64,000 bases of DNA, from contig JAMLIK010000001.1 of assembly GCA_023954195.1 (NCBI GenBank), forward strand, positions 1,162,628 to 1,226,627. Reading direction: 5' to 3'. The notes beneath the pieces are model-generated. The model did no database searches, was not told where the DNA came from, and was given only the letters and a program-made list of their open reading frames with translations. Shown one piece after another: positions 8,145 through 17,257 of the stretch. Within the stretch, counting starts at the first letter, position 1. Each line of letters starts with the position of its first letter. The position numbers were made by a program, and so were the translations under genes. Origin of the DNA: Xanthobacteraceae bacterium (GTDB taxonomy: Bacteria; Pseudomonadota; Alphaproteobacteria; Rhizobiales; Xanthobacteraceae).

Positions 8145-9752
8145 ATGGCCGTGATGAAATCCGACGTCGCGACGACGAGCGACGAATACCGCCGCAACGA
8201 AAGCGTCTATCGCGCGCGCGTCGAAGACCTGCGCCGCCGCCGCGCCGCCGCGATGGCGGGCGGGCCGGAGCGGGCGCGAAAACTGCACAAGGAGCGCAAG
8301 CAACTCTTGCCGCGCGAGCGCATTGCCGCGCTGATGGATCCCGGCTCGCCGTTCCTGGAGTTCAGCCAGCTCGCCGGCGAAGGCATGCACGAAGGCGTGC
8401 CGCCCGGCGCCAGCATCATCACCGGTGTCGGCGTCGTCTCCGGCCGGCCCTGCATGATTATCGCCAACGACGCCACCGTGAAGGGCGGCACCTATTACGG
8501 CATCACCTGCAAGAAGCACGTCCGCGCCCAGCACTTCGCCTGGAAGCATCGCCTGCCCTGCATCACGCTGGTGCAATCCGGCGGCGCCAACCTGCCGGAC
8601 CAGCCCGGCATTTTCCCGGACGAGGGCCAGTTCGGCTCGATCTTCTACAATCAGGTGCGGATGTCGGGCGAGGGCATTCCGCAGATCGCCGTCGTCCACG
8701 GCCCCTCCACCGCCGGCGGCGCCTACATGCCGGCGCTGTGCGACGAGACCGTGATCGTGCGCAACCAGGGGGCGATGTTTCTCGGCGGGCCGCAACTTGT
8801 CTATGCCGCGACCAAGGAGGAAGTCGGCGTCGAGGCGCTCGGCGGCGGCGAGATGCACTCACGCGTCTCCGGCGTCACCGATCATCTCGCGGAGAACGAC
8901 AGCCACGCCATCGCCATCACCCGCGACATCGTCGCCAATCTCGGCGACATCCCGCGACAGCGCTGGCAGGTGGCCGAGCCAAAGCCGCCGCGCTTCGATC
9001 CGAAAGACATTTACGGCTTCATCAGCGCCGACCCGCGCGTGCCCACCAACAACCGCGACATCATCGCGCGACTGGTCGACGGCAGCGAGTTTCACGAGTT
9101 CAAGCCGCTTTACGGCGACACGCTGATGACGGGCTTCGCCCGCATCATGGGCTTCGAGATTGGCATTGTCTGCAACAACGGCGTGCTGTTCTCCGAAAGC
9201 GCGCTGAAGGCGACGCATTTCATCGACCTGTGCTGCAAGCGCGGCATTCCGCTGCTATTCATGGCCGACGTCACCGGCTTCATGGTCGGCCGCGAGGCCG
9301 AGGAAGGCGGCATCTCCAAGCACGGCGCGAAAATGATTACCGCGATGGCCTCGGCCGACGTGCCGAAATACACGTTGATAATCGGCAACTCCTACGGCGC
9401 CGGCTACATGTCGATGTGCGGCCGGCCGATGAAGCCCAACGCCATGATGATGTGGCCGAACGGCCGCTCCGCCATCATGGGCCCCGACCAGGCGGCCAAC
9501 ACGCTGGCGATGGTGCGCGACGAGGCGCACAAGCGCGACGGCACGAGCTGGACTGAGGACGAACGCGAAGCCTATCGCGCGCCGGTGCGCCAGCAGTTCG
9601 AGGATTTCGCCAACGCTTACAATTTCGCCCGCAACATCTGGTGCGACATGGTGATCGACCCGCTGGAAACCCGCAACGTGATGGCGCTGCTGCTCGACCT
9701 CGCCGGCCGCCTGCCGCCGAAGGAAACACGCGTCGGCGTGCTGCGGATGTGA
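8145..9752 (+). CDS. Biotin-dependent acyl-CoA carboxylase, carboxyltransferase (beta) subunit
   Basis: A 535-residue carboxyltransferase subunit of the methylcrotonyl-/geranyl-CoA carboxylase class, which transfers CO2 from carboxybiotin to an enoyl-CoA. Seen in order: ANDATVKGGTYY, the acyl-CoA-binding block VQSGGANLPDQ, GPSTAGGAYMPAL and, near the C-terminus, GNSYGAGYMSMCGRP. The length equals that of known MccB/AtuC proteins. The gene is 12 bases after the dehydrogenase and 16 bases before the alpha subunit. Dehydrogenase-beta-alpha-hydratase order matches liu/atu operons, but the exact acyl chain cannot be read from the sequence. Confidence 0.9.
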   Translation: MAVMKSDVATTSDEYRRNESVYRARVEDLRRRRAAAMAGGPERARKLHKERKQLLPRERIAALMDPGSPFLEFSQLAGEGMHEGVPPGASIITGVGVVSGRPCMIIANDATVKGGTYYGITCKKHVRAQHFAWKHRLPCITLVQSGGANLPDQPGIFPDEGQFGSIFYNQVRMSGEGIPQIAVVHGPSTAGGAYMPALCDETVIVRNQGAMFLGGPQLVYAATKEEVGVEALGGGEMHSRVSGVTDHLAENDSHAIAITRDIVANLGDIPRQRWQVAEPKPPRFDPKDIYGFISADPRVPTNNRDIIARLVDGSEFHEFKPLYGDTLMTGFARIMGFEIGIVCNNGVLFSESALKATHFIDLCCKRGIPLLFMADVTGFMVGREAEEGGISKHGAKMITAMASADVPKYTLIIGNSYGAGYMSMCGRPMKPNAMMMWPNGRSAIMGPDQAANTLAMVRDEAHKRDGTSWTEDEREAYRAPVRQQFEDFANAYNFARNIWCDMVIDPLETRNVMALLLDLAGRLPPKETRVGVLRM

Positions 9753-9768
9753 CGACGGGAGACACATC

Positions 9769-11763
9769 GTGTTCGATAAAATCCTGATCGCCAATCGCGG
9801 CGAGATCGCCTGCCGGATCGCCCGCACCTGCCGCCGCCTCGGCGTCGCCGTCGCCGGCGTCCATTCCGCCGCCGACGCGGGAGCCCTGCATGTGCGCGAG
9901 ATCGGCGAATCCGTCCTGATAGGCGGCGCGGCGGCCGCCGACAGCTATCTGCGCATCGACGCGGTGATCGCGGGCGCGAAAGCCACCGGCGCGCAGGCGA
10001 TCCATCCCGGCTTCGGCTTCCTGGCGGAAAACGCCGCCTTCGCCCGCGCCGTCGAGGCCGCCGGCCTGGTCTTCATCGGCCCGACGCCGGACGTGATCGA
10101 GCGGCTCGGCGACAAGGCGCTCGCCAAGCGGGAAGCGGACGCCGCCTCCGTGCCGATCATTCCCGGCTCCACCACGCCGAGCGAGAACCAGGCCGAGATC
10201 GCGCGCATCGTCCGCGAGATCGGCCTGCCGGCGATGCTGAAGGCCGCGGCCGGCGGCGGCGGCAAGGGCATGCGCGTGGTTTCCACGCTCGACGGCGTTG
10301 GCGACGACATCGAATCGGCGATGCGCGAGGCTAAAAACGCCTTCGGCTCCGCCGGCCTGATCGTCGAGAAATTCATTCCGCGCGGCCGTCATATCGAAAT
10401 CCAGATTCTGGGCGACGGCAAGGGCAACGTCGTCCACCTGTTCGAGCGCGAATGCACCTTGCAGCGCCGCCACCAGAAAGTCATCGAGGAAGCGCCGGCG
10501 GCGAACCTGCCGGCCTCCTTGCGCGACCGCATGGCGGCGGACGCGGTGCGGCTGGGTCAGCGCCTGAACTATCGCGGCGCCGGCACCGTCGAGTTCATCG
10601 TGCAGGACGACGCGTATTATTTCCTCGAAGTCAATCCACGCTTGCAGGTCGAGCACCCGGTGACCGAGATGATTACCGGGCTCGACATCGTCGAGCTGAT
10701 GCTGCGCATCGCCGCCGGCGAGGGCCTGCCGCTGACGCAGGAGCGGATCGCTTGCGCCGGCCACGCCGTCGAGGCGCGGATCTGCGCCGAGGATCCCGCC
10801 AACAATTTTCTGCCGGTCACGGGCGACATCGCCCATGTCAGCTTCCCGAGCGGCGATATCCGCGTCGAGACCGGCGTGGAAAGCGGGTCGGTGGTGACGT
10901 CCTACTACGATTCGATGCTGGCGAAGCTGATCGCTTTCGCACCGACGCGCGACGAGGCGCTCACCCGGTTGCGCGCGGCGCTGGAGGCGACCGCGATCTT
11001 CGGTGTCACCACCAATCAGGCGTTCCTCGCCCGGCTGATCGACTGGCCGGCGACCCGCGCAGCGACCTTCCACACCCGCTCGATCGACGAGAGTATCGCG
11101 CAACTCACCGCGCCCGCCTCGGACTCCGACCGCGCGGCGCTGGCGCTCGGCGGCTGCTTCTGGATGCTGCGCCAGCGCGAGGCGCTGGCGCGCGATCCGT
11201 GGCGCGCGCGCGAACTGACCGGCTGGCACATGGCGGCGGGCGACGTCGGCCTGTCGCCGATCCCGGAACTGCATTTGACCACCGTCGGCCACAGCGCCGA
11301 AATCCGCTTCGCGCCGGTCGCGGTCGACGGCGCCATGACCATCGGCGTCAACGACGATCAGTTGACGGTGCGCCTCGACCCGCTCGGTGACGATCGCTTC
11401 ACGGCAGTCGTCGGCGCGCGGGTCGAGGTGGTCCGCATCCGTCAGGAGCAGGACGCCATCTTCGTCCATGACGGACGCGGCGTGCATGCCATGCGGGCGG
11501 TGCCCTATCTCAGCTATATCAGCGCCACCGCCGAGACCAGCGGCGACCTGCGCGCGCCGATGACCGGCATGATCCTCAAGGTCAACGTCGCGGTCGGCGA
11601 CAAGGTCAAGGTGGGCTGCGTCGCGGCGGTGCTGGAATCGATGAAGATGGAGCTGCGGATCACGTCCGAGATCGACGGCGTGGTGGCGGCGGTCAACTGC
11701 CGCGCCGGCGAAACCGTCGAGCGCAACGCCATCGTCGTCGTCGTCGAGCCGGAACCGTCATGA
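9769..11763 (+). CDS. Biotin-dependent acyl-CoA carboxylase, biotin carboxylase/BCCP (alpha) subunit
   Basis: A 664-residue subunit with an N-terminal biotin carboxylase domain (FDKILIANRGEIACRI, ATP-grasp loop AAAGGGGKGM near residue 160, VNPRLQVEHPVTE near residue 288). The C-terminal biotin carboxyl carrier domain has the biotinylation motif ESMKMEL near residue 625. It carboxylates biotin using ATP and bicarbonate and works with the beta subunit encoded directly upstream. Translation starts at GTG 9769, after GACGGGAGA. Domain order and length match the alpha subunits of methylcrotonyl- or geranyl-CoA carboxylase. Confidence 0.92.
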   Translation: MFDKILIANRGEIACRIARTCRRLGVAVAGVHSAADAGALHVREIGESVLIGGAAAADSYLRIDAVIAGAKATGAQAIHPGFGFLAENAAFARAVEAAGLVFIGPTPDVIERLGDKALAKREADAASVPIIPGSTTPSENQAEIARIVREIGLPAMLKAAAGGGGKGMRVVSTLDGVGDDIESAMREAKNAFGSAGLIVEKFIPRGRHIEIQILGDGKGNVVHLFERECTLQRRHQKVIEEAPAANLPASLRDRMAADAVRLGQRLNYRGAGTVEFIVQDDAYYFLEVNPRLQVEHPVTEMITGLDIVELMLRIAAGEGLPLTQERIACAGHAVEARICAEDPANNFLPVTGDIAHVSFPSGDIRVETGVESGSVVTSYYDSMLAKLIAFAPTRDEALTRLRAALEATAIFGVTTNQAFLARLIDWPATRAATFHTRSIDESIAQLTAPASDSDRAALALGGCFWMLRQREALARDPWRARELTGWHMAAGDVGLSPIPELHLTTVGHSAEIRFAPVAVDGAMTIGVNDDQLTVRLDPLGDDRFTAVVGARVEVVRIRQEQDAIFVHDGRGVHAMRAVPYLSYISATAETSGDLRAPMTGMILKVNVAVGDKVKVGCVAAVLESMKMELRITSEIDGVVAAVNCRAGETVERNAIVVVVEPEPS

Positions 11764-11806
11764 TATCAACCTCGCGCGACGCGGCGCGATCAACGGGGAA
11801 ATCGCC

Positions 11807-12571
11807 ATGAGACTGGGTAGCGTCAACTACGAGACCAGGGGCAAGATCGCGATCCTGACCCTCGACGAGCCGACCAAGCTCAACGCGCTCACCGCGGGCC
11901 TCCGCGAGGGCATCCTCGCCGGCCTCGCCCGCGCCGACGTCGACGAGGGCATTCGCGTCGTCATCATCACCGGCGGCGGCGACAAGGCGTTCTGCGCCGG
12001 CGCCGATATCTCGGGCTTCGAGCTGGAGGCCGAGAAGGGCCGTAAGTTCCTCGCCGCCGCGCTCGACGTGCTGGCGGCCCCGGAACGCTGTAGCAAGCCG
12101 GTGATCGCGGCCGTCAACGGCCTCGCCTATGGCGGCGGCTTCGAGCTGGCGATGGCGTCGGACTTCATCCTCGCCTCGGATCGCGCCAAATTCGCGGTGC
12201 CGGAAATCATGCTCGGCCTGCTGCCGGGCTTCGCCATCGTCCGCCTGCACGACATCGTCGGCCGGGCCAGGGCCAAGGAACTCAGCATGCTCGGCGACCC
12301 GATCGACGCGGCCGAAGCCGAACGGATCGGGCTGGTGCTGCGCGTGGTGCCGCACCACGCGCTGATGGCCGAGGCGCTGGCGTTCGCCGAGCGCATCGCC
12401 GCCAAGCCGCGGCTGGCGGTGGCGATGGCCAAGTCGTTCTACAATCGCGGGCTCGGCGGCGACGAGATGCGTCACGCCGTCGACGGCTTCCCGCTCTTGA
12501 TGATGCACGACGACGCGCGCGAGGGCATCAGCGCCTTCCGCGAGAAGCGCAAGCCGAAGTTCAAGGACTAG
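11807..12571 (+). CDS. Enoyl-CoA hydratase (classical crotonase)
   Basis: A 254-residue enoyl-CoA hydratase. Both catalytic glutamates are present, in YGGGFELAMASD near residue 110 and in VPEIMLG near residue 130. The oxyanion segment GGGDKAFCAGADIS is also intact. It should hydrate the unsaturated product of the dehydrogenase/carboxylase steps, giving a 3-hydroxyacyl-CoA. The ATG at 11807 follows ACGGGGAAA. It sits in the operon 43 bases after the carboxylase alpha gene and 9 bases before the hydrolase. Confidence 0.9.
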   Translation: MRLGSVNYETRGKIAILTLDEPTKLNALTAGLREGILAGLARADVDEGIRVVIITGGGDKAFCAGADISGFELEAEKGRKFLAAALDVLAAPERCSKPVIAAVNGLAYGGGFELAMASDFILASDRAKFAVPEIMLGLLPGFAIVRLHDIVGRARAKELSMLGDPIDAAEAERIGLVLRVVPHHALMAEALAFAERIAAKPRLAVAMAKSFYNRGLGGDEMRHAVDGFPLLMMHDDAREGISAFREKRKPKFKD

Positions 12572-12580
12572 GCCCGCGCC

Positions 12581-13447
12581 ATGCCGAGACGAACCTTCAC
12601 CGGCGCGCAAGGCCAGACGATCGCCGCCGAGATCGCCGGCGACGGACCGCCGGTGCTGCTCGCCCATGGCGGCGGACAGACCCGCGCAGCCTGGACCAAG
12701 GTGTCGAGCGCGCTGGCCGAGGCCGGCTATAAGGCCGTCGCCATCGACATGCGCGGCCACGGCGAAAGCGAGTGGTCGCCGTCGGGCGCCTATCATTTCA
12801 GCGATTACGCCGCCGACCTGCTCGCCATCGCTGACGCGCTGCAAGACAAGCCCGCCGTGGTCGGCGCCTCGCTCGGCGGGCTCGCCGGGCTGCTGGCGGA
12901 GGGCGAATTGCGGCCCGGCGTGTTCGCGTCGCTGACGCTGGTGGACGTCACGCCGCAACTGCAACCGGATGGCGTCGCCCATATTCTCGGTTTCATGGAG
13001 GCGCATCTCGACGAAGGCTTCGCCAGCGCCGATGAGGCCGCCGCCGCCATCGCCGCCTATCTGCCGCATCGCAAGCAACGCGGGCCGTCGGAGACGCTGG
13101 AGCGCTACTTGCGCAAATGCGACGACGGCCGGCTGCGCTGGCACTGGGATCCGCGCTTCATCGCCGCGGCGAACCGGGCGATGCCGGAGGATCTGGAATC
13201 GCGCTTCGCCGCCGCCGCGCGCCGGCTGCGCCTTCCCGTTCACCTGATCCGGGGCGGCTCCAGCAATTTGGTAACCCCTGAGGCCGCGCGGCAGTTCCTC
13301 CAGTTCGCGCCGCATGCCAATTACACTGACATCGCCGACGCCGGACATATGGTGGTCGGCGACCGCAACGACGTGTTCACCGAAGCCATCGTCGGTTTCC
13401 TGCGCCGACACGCGCCGCTGCCGCACGCGCCGTCCCGATGCCCATAA
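12581..13447 (+). CDS. Alpha/beta hydrolase
   Basis: A 288-residue alpha/beta-hydrolase fold protein. The nucleophile elbow is GASLGG (serine near residue 95), the oxyanion loop is LLAHGGGQTRAAW, and the catalytic histidine is probably in DAGHMVVGD near residue 263. It could be an esterase, thioesterase or lactonase acting on the pathway substrate or an intermediate; the sequence does not decide. It is the last gene of the operon that starts at 6969, and the ABC-transport operon starts 140 bases later. Confidence 0.82.
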   Translation: MPRRTFTGAQGQTIAAEIAGDGPPVLLAHGGGQTRAAWTKVSSALAEAGYKAVAIDMRGHGESEWSPSGAYHFSDYAADLLAIADALQDKPAVVGASLGGLAGLLAEGELRPGVFASLTLVDVTPQLQPDGVAHILGFMEAHLDEGFASADEAAAAIAAYLPHRKQRGPSETLERYLRKCDDGRLRWHWDPRFIAAANRAMPEDLESRFAAAARRLRLPVHLIRGGSSNLVTPEAARQFLQFAPHANYTDIADAGHMVVGDRNDVFTEAIVGFLRRHAPLPHAPSRCP

Positions 13448-13589
13448 GACACGCACCGTTGCATTACCTGCGTCCAATAACGCGCTTGCATGAAAAGCAG
13501 GCGCTGGGTAGCTTAACTTTCAAGCCTCCCAAGAAAGGCCATCGCCTTCCCATGTGCATGTGTGCCGCCCGCGCGGAGCCGAATAATTG

Positions 13590-14408
13590 ATGACGGACGG
13601 AGACGACAAGTCGGGGGGCGCCCGGAACCGGGCCGGCCCGGTGCTGGAATGCCAGTCCGTCGAACGCCGGTTCGGCGGCATCGTGGCGCTGAACGGAATC
13701 GATCTTCAGATCCAGCGCGGCGAGATTTTCGGCCTGGTCGGTCCCAACGGTTGCGGCAAAACCACCCTCACCAACGCCATCACCGGATTTTATCCGCCGC
13801 AGCGCGGCAACATCTTGCTTAACGGCCATGACATCACCGGCCTCGCGCCGCACAAGGTGGCGCGGCTCGGCGTGGCGCGCACGTTTCAGAATCTCGCGTT
13901 GTTCAACGGCATGAGCGTGCTCGATAACATCCTGCTGGGCCGCCACGTCCACATGCACGCCAGCGTGCTGCGCACCGCCGGCTACTGGTGGCTGGCACAG
14001 GGCGACGAGACCAAAAATCGCGCGGCGGTCGAGGATGTCATCGACTTCCTGCAACTGGAGAGTGTGCGCACCGAACTGGTGGACGGCATCCCGATCGGCC
14101 TCAAGAAGCGCGTCGAACTGGCGCGGGCGCTTGCCGCCGAACCGAGCCTGCTGATTCTCGACGAGCCGATGGCAGGCATGAATCAGGAGGAGAAGGAATA
14201 CATGGCGCGCTTCATCCTCGACGCGCGGGACGAGCGGAACGTCACGGTGCTGCTGATCGAACACCACATGGACGTCATCACCGGCATCTGCGATCGCATG
14301 CTGGCGCTGAACTACGGCGCGATGATCGGCTCCGGCATTCCGGCGGAGGTGGTCGCCGACCCGCGCGTGGTGGAAGCCTATATCGGAGGCGCGCATGCAG
14401 CCCACTGA
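13590..14408 (+). CDS. livG: Branched-chain-acid-type ABC transporter ATP-binding protein (LivG-like)
   Basis: A 272-residue ATPase of the HAAT/Liv family. Walker A is GPNGCGKTTLTNA near residue 54. LGVARTFQN is the family's Q-loop region. Walker B is LLILDEPMAGMN near residue 190, followed by the switch histidine in LLIEHHMD. The start is the ATG at 13590; the preceding in-frame TTG is less likely. It is the first of five transporter genes (G, H, M, F, K) that run to 20478 and overlaps the next gene, a ligase, by 14 bases. The substrate is probably the acid degraded by this cluster. Confidence 0.9.
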   Translation: MTDGDDKSGGARNRAGPVLECQSVERRFGGIVALNGIDLQIQRGEIFGLVGPNGCGKTTLTNAITGFYPPQRGNILLNGHDITGLAPHKVARLGVARTFQNLALFNGMSVLDNILLGRHVHMHASVLRTAGYWWLAQGDETKNRAAVEDVIDFLQLESVRTELVDGIPIGLKKRVELARALAAEPSLLILDEPMAGMNQEEKEYMARFILDARDERNVTVLLIEHHMDVITGICDRMLALNYGAMIGSGIPAEVVADPRVVEAYIGGAHAAH

Positions 14409-16362
14409 CGGCGGCGCCCCCGCCGCAGCGACCGCGGCCACCACCCCGACCACCGCCACAACCTGGGATTTCGGCGCCGACACCACCCTGAGCCGCCTGC
14501 TCGCCAGGAACGCCGAGGTGTTTCCCGACGACATCGCGATGCGCGAGAAAAGCAAGGGCATCTGGCAGGAGATGAGCTGGCGGCAGGTGCTCGACAGCAT
14601 GCTGCATTGCGCCGCCGGGCTGGAGAGCCTCGGCTTTGCCGCCGGCGACGTGCTGCTGGTGGTCGGCGACAACCGGCCGCGCCTGTACATCGGCATGATC
14701 GCAGCCGGCGCGCTCGGCGGCCACGCCATGCCGGCTTTCCCCGACGCCACGCTCGACGAGATCAAGCACTTCGTCCACGAGGCCGACGTCCGCTTCGTTC
14801 TCGCCGAGGATCAGGAGCAGGTCGACAAGATGCTCGACCTGCGCGAGCAGGACGCCGGCATCGCCCACGTCATTTATGACGACCCGCGCGGACTCGCGGC
14901 CTATCCGTTTCCGGGCCTGCTTTCGTGGGACGCGCTGTGCGCCCGTGGCGAGGCGCGGCTGAAGGCGGAATCGGGCCTGCGCGAGGCATTGATCGCGCGC
15001 GCCAATCCCGACGGCCCGGCGGTGTTCGTGCATTCGTCGGGCTCCACCGGCAAGCCCAAGGGCATCGTGCTGTCGCACCGCAACTTGTTGTCGGGCGTGC
15101 GCAACGCCTATCACGGCGGCGCGTTCGATTTCGGCGAAAGCATTCTGGCCTATCTGCCGATGGCCTGGGTCGGTGACTTCGCGGTCACCGTCGCGGGCGG
15201 CGTCGCGCTGCGCTTCGTCATCAACATTCCGGAGCGGCAGGAGACGGTGCTGCAAAACCTGCGCGAGGTAGCGCCGACCTTCTACCTCGCCGCGCCGCGA
15301 AGCTGGGACAACATGCTCACCACCATCCAGGTACGCATGGAGGATTCCACGCCATTCAAGAAGGCGATCTACAAGTTCTTCATGGCCTCGGCGCTGTCGG
15401 CCGAGCGCCGCAAGCTCGAAGGCGGCCAGCCGACGCTGAAGGAGATGCTGCTCGGCCCGCTCGGCGAGTGGCTGGTCTGCGGTCCGATCAAGGACCAGTT
15501 CGGCCTGTCGCGGCTGCGCGGCGCCTTCACCGGCGGCGAGGCGATGGGTGAGGATACCTTCGTGTTCTACCGCGCGCTCGGCATTAAGCTGCGGCAGCTC
15601 TACGGCCAGACCGAAAGCAGCGCCTACAACGCCCTGCAAGGCCCCGACGAGGTGCGGCTGCACACCGTCGGCCGCCCGTTCCCCGGCGTCGAGGTCCAGA
15701 TCAGCGACGCCGGCGAAATCCTGGTCCGCTCCGGCAGCGTGTTCTCCGGCTACTTCAAGCAGGAGGCCGCCACCCGCGAGGCGCTGCGCGACGGCTGGCT
15801 GCACACCGGCGACGCCGGCTACCTCGAACCCAACGGCCATCTGGTGGTGCTGGGCCGCCTGTCGGACGTGGTCCACACCGCCAAGGGCGAGCGCTATATT
15901 CCGAACTACATCGAGAACCGTCTCAAGTTCAGCCCCTACATCAAGGAGGCCGCCGTGCTCGGCGCCGGCCGCGACCGGCTCGCGGCGCTGATCTGCATCG
16001 ACAAGGAGGCGGTCGGGTTCTGGGCCGAACTGCGCGGCATTTCCTACATGTCCTATGCCGACCTGTCGCAGAAGCCGGAAGTCGCGACGCTGATCCTGGA
16101 AGCGGTGCGGCACGTCAACCGCACCCTGCCGGAGCCGCTTCATCTCACGCGCTTCGTCAACCTGCACAAGGAATTCGACGCCGACGACGGCGAGATCACC
16201 CGCACCCGCAAGATCCGCCGCAACGTCGTCGAGGATCGATACGCGCCGATCATCGACGCCATCTACGACAATCGGAGCAGCGTGCTGATGAAAGCCCAGA
16301 TCACCTACGAGACCGGCGAGGTCGGCGTGATCGAGCGAACGCTCACCGTGCAGGAGGTCTGA
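14395..16362 (+). CDS. Long-chain-type AMP-dependent acyl-CoA synthetase within the liv operon
   Basis: A 655-residue ligase of the long-chain/FadD15-like type. The ATP motif VHSSGSTGKPKGIVLSH lies near residue 210, YGQTESSAYN near residue 402, and the core block DGWLHTGDAGYLEPNGHL near residue 460. The frame starts at 14395, overlapping the LivG gene by 14 bases, and ends 3 bases before LivH. It is therefore translationally coupled inside a transport operon, suggesting uptake and CoA activation are co-produced. An N-terminal Ala/Thr-rich stretch of about 25 residues looks like a linker. Confidence 0.88.
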   Translation: MQPTDGGAPAAATAATTPTTATTWDFGADTTLSRLLARNAEVFPDDIAMREKSKGIWQEMSWRQVLDSMLHCAAGLESLGFAAGDVLLVVGDNRPRLYIGMIAAGALGGHAMPAFPDATLDEIKHFVHEADVRFVLAEDQEQVDKMLDLREQDAGIAHVIYDDPRGLAAYPFPGLLSWDALCARGEARLKAESGLREALIARANPDGPAVFVHSSGSTGKPKGIVLSHRNLLSGVRNAYHGGAFDFGESILAYLPMAWVGDFAVTVAGGVALRFVINIPERQETVLQNLREVAPTFYLAAPRSWDNMLTTIQVRMEDSTPFKKAIYKFFMASALSAERRKLEGGQPTLKEMLLGPLGEWLVCGPIKDQFGLSRLRGAFTGGEAMGEDTFVFYRALGIKLRQLYGQTESSAYNALQGPDEVRLHTVGRPFPGVEVQISDAGEILVRSGSVFSGYFKQEAATREALRDGWLHTGDAGYLEPNGHLVVLGRLSDVVHTAKGERYIPNYIENRLKFSPYIKEAAVLGAGRDRLAALICIDKEAVGFWAELRGISYMSYADLSQKPEVATLILEAVRHVNRTLPEPLHLTRFVNLHKEFDADDGEITRTRKIRRNVVEDRYAPIIDAIYDNRSSVLMKAQITYETGEVGVIERTLTVQEV

Positions 16363-16365
16363 GCC

Positions 16366-17253
16366 ATGGATATCCTGCTGCTTTTGGAATCCGCCCTCAA
16401 CGGCGCGCTGGTCGGCCTGATGTATTCGCTGGTCGCGATGGGCATCGTGCTGATCTACAAGTCGTCGTCGGTGCCCAATCTGGCGCAGGGCGCGATGGTG
16501 ATGCTGGCGGGTTACGTGATCCTGGCCTTCGCCAATCAACTGCACCTGCCGATATGGGCGGCGATCCCGCTCGGCATCGTGACGATGTTCGTGATCGGCA
16601 TCGGCATCGAGCGGGTGGCGCTGCGGCGGCTGGCGGGCCGCCCGATCATCATGATCCTGATGATGACGCTGGGCATCGAGATTTTTCTCCGCGCCGGCTC
16701 GATGACGATCTGGGGCGGCACCTCGCGGCCGCTGCCGATCGGCATCAGCGACTCGCCGCTGTTTCTCGGGCCGCTCTTGATTAATCGCGCCTACGCGGTC
16801 GGCGCCGGCGTCGCGGTGGTGATGTTCGTGCTGCTGGTGCTGTTCTTCCGCACCCGGATCGGCGTGGTGCTGCGCGCGATCTCGGACGATTACACCGCCG
16901 CCTGGTCGGTCGGCATCTCGGTCGAGCGCGGCGTCGCGCTGTCCTGGGCGATCTCGGCGGTGGTGGCGACCATCGCCGCGGTGTTGTGGGGATCGGTGCA
17001 GGGCGTCGATCAATCGCTTGCGCTGTTGCTGCTCAAGGGCGTGACGGTCGCCGTGTTGGGCGGGCTGGACTCGATCGGCGGCGCGCTGCTGGCCGGCATC
17101 CTGCTCGGCATTGTCGAGGGCACCGCCTCGGTGGTGCTCGATCCCCTGCTGGGCGGCGCCAGCCGCGAACTGGTCGACGCGGCGATGCTGATCCTCACCA
17201 TCATGCTGCGACCGCACGGCCTGTTCGGCCGCCACGACATCGAACGGGTGTAA
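16366..17253 (+). CDS. livH: Liv-type ABC transporter permease (LivH-like)
   Basis: A 295-residue integral membrane protein with about eight hydrophobic segments. It shows the LivH signature near the N-terminus (GLMYSLVAMGIVLIYKSS) and a C-terminal block with VAVLGGLDSIGGALLAGI. It forms the transmembrane channel together with LivM, encoded immediately downstream (4-base gap). It imports an acid captured by the periplasmic protein encoded at 19237. Confidence 0.9.
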   Translation: MDILLLLESALNGALVGLMYSLVAMGIVLIYKSSSVPNLAQGAMVMLAGYVILAFANQLHLPIWAAIPLGIVTMFVIGIGIERVALRRLAGRPIIMILMMTLGIEIFLRAGSMTIWGGTSRPLPIGISDSPLFLGPLLINRAYAVGAGVAVVMFVLLVLFFRTRIGVVLRAISDDYTAAWSVGISVERGVALSWAISAVVATIAAVLWGSVQGVDQSLALLLLKGVTVAVLGGLDSIGGALLAGILLGIVEGTASVVLDPLLGGASRELVDAAMLILTIMLRPHGLFGRHDIERV

Positions 17254-17257
17254 GACC

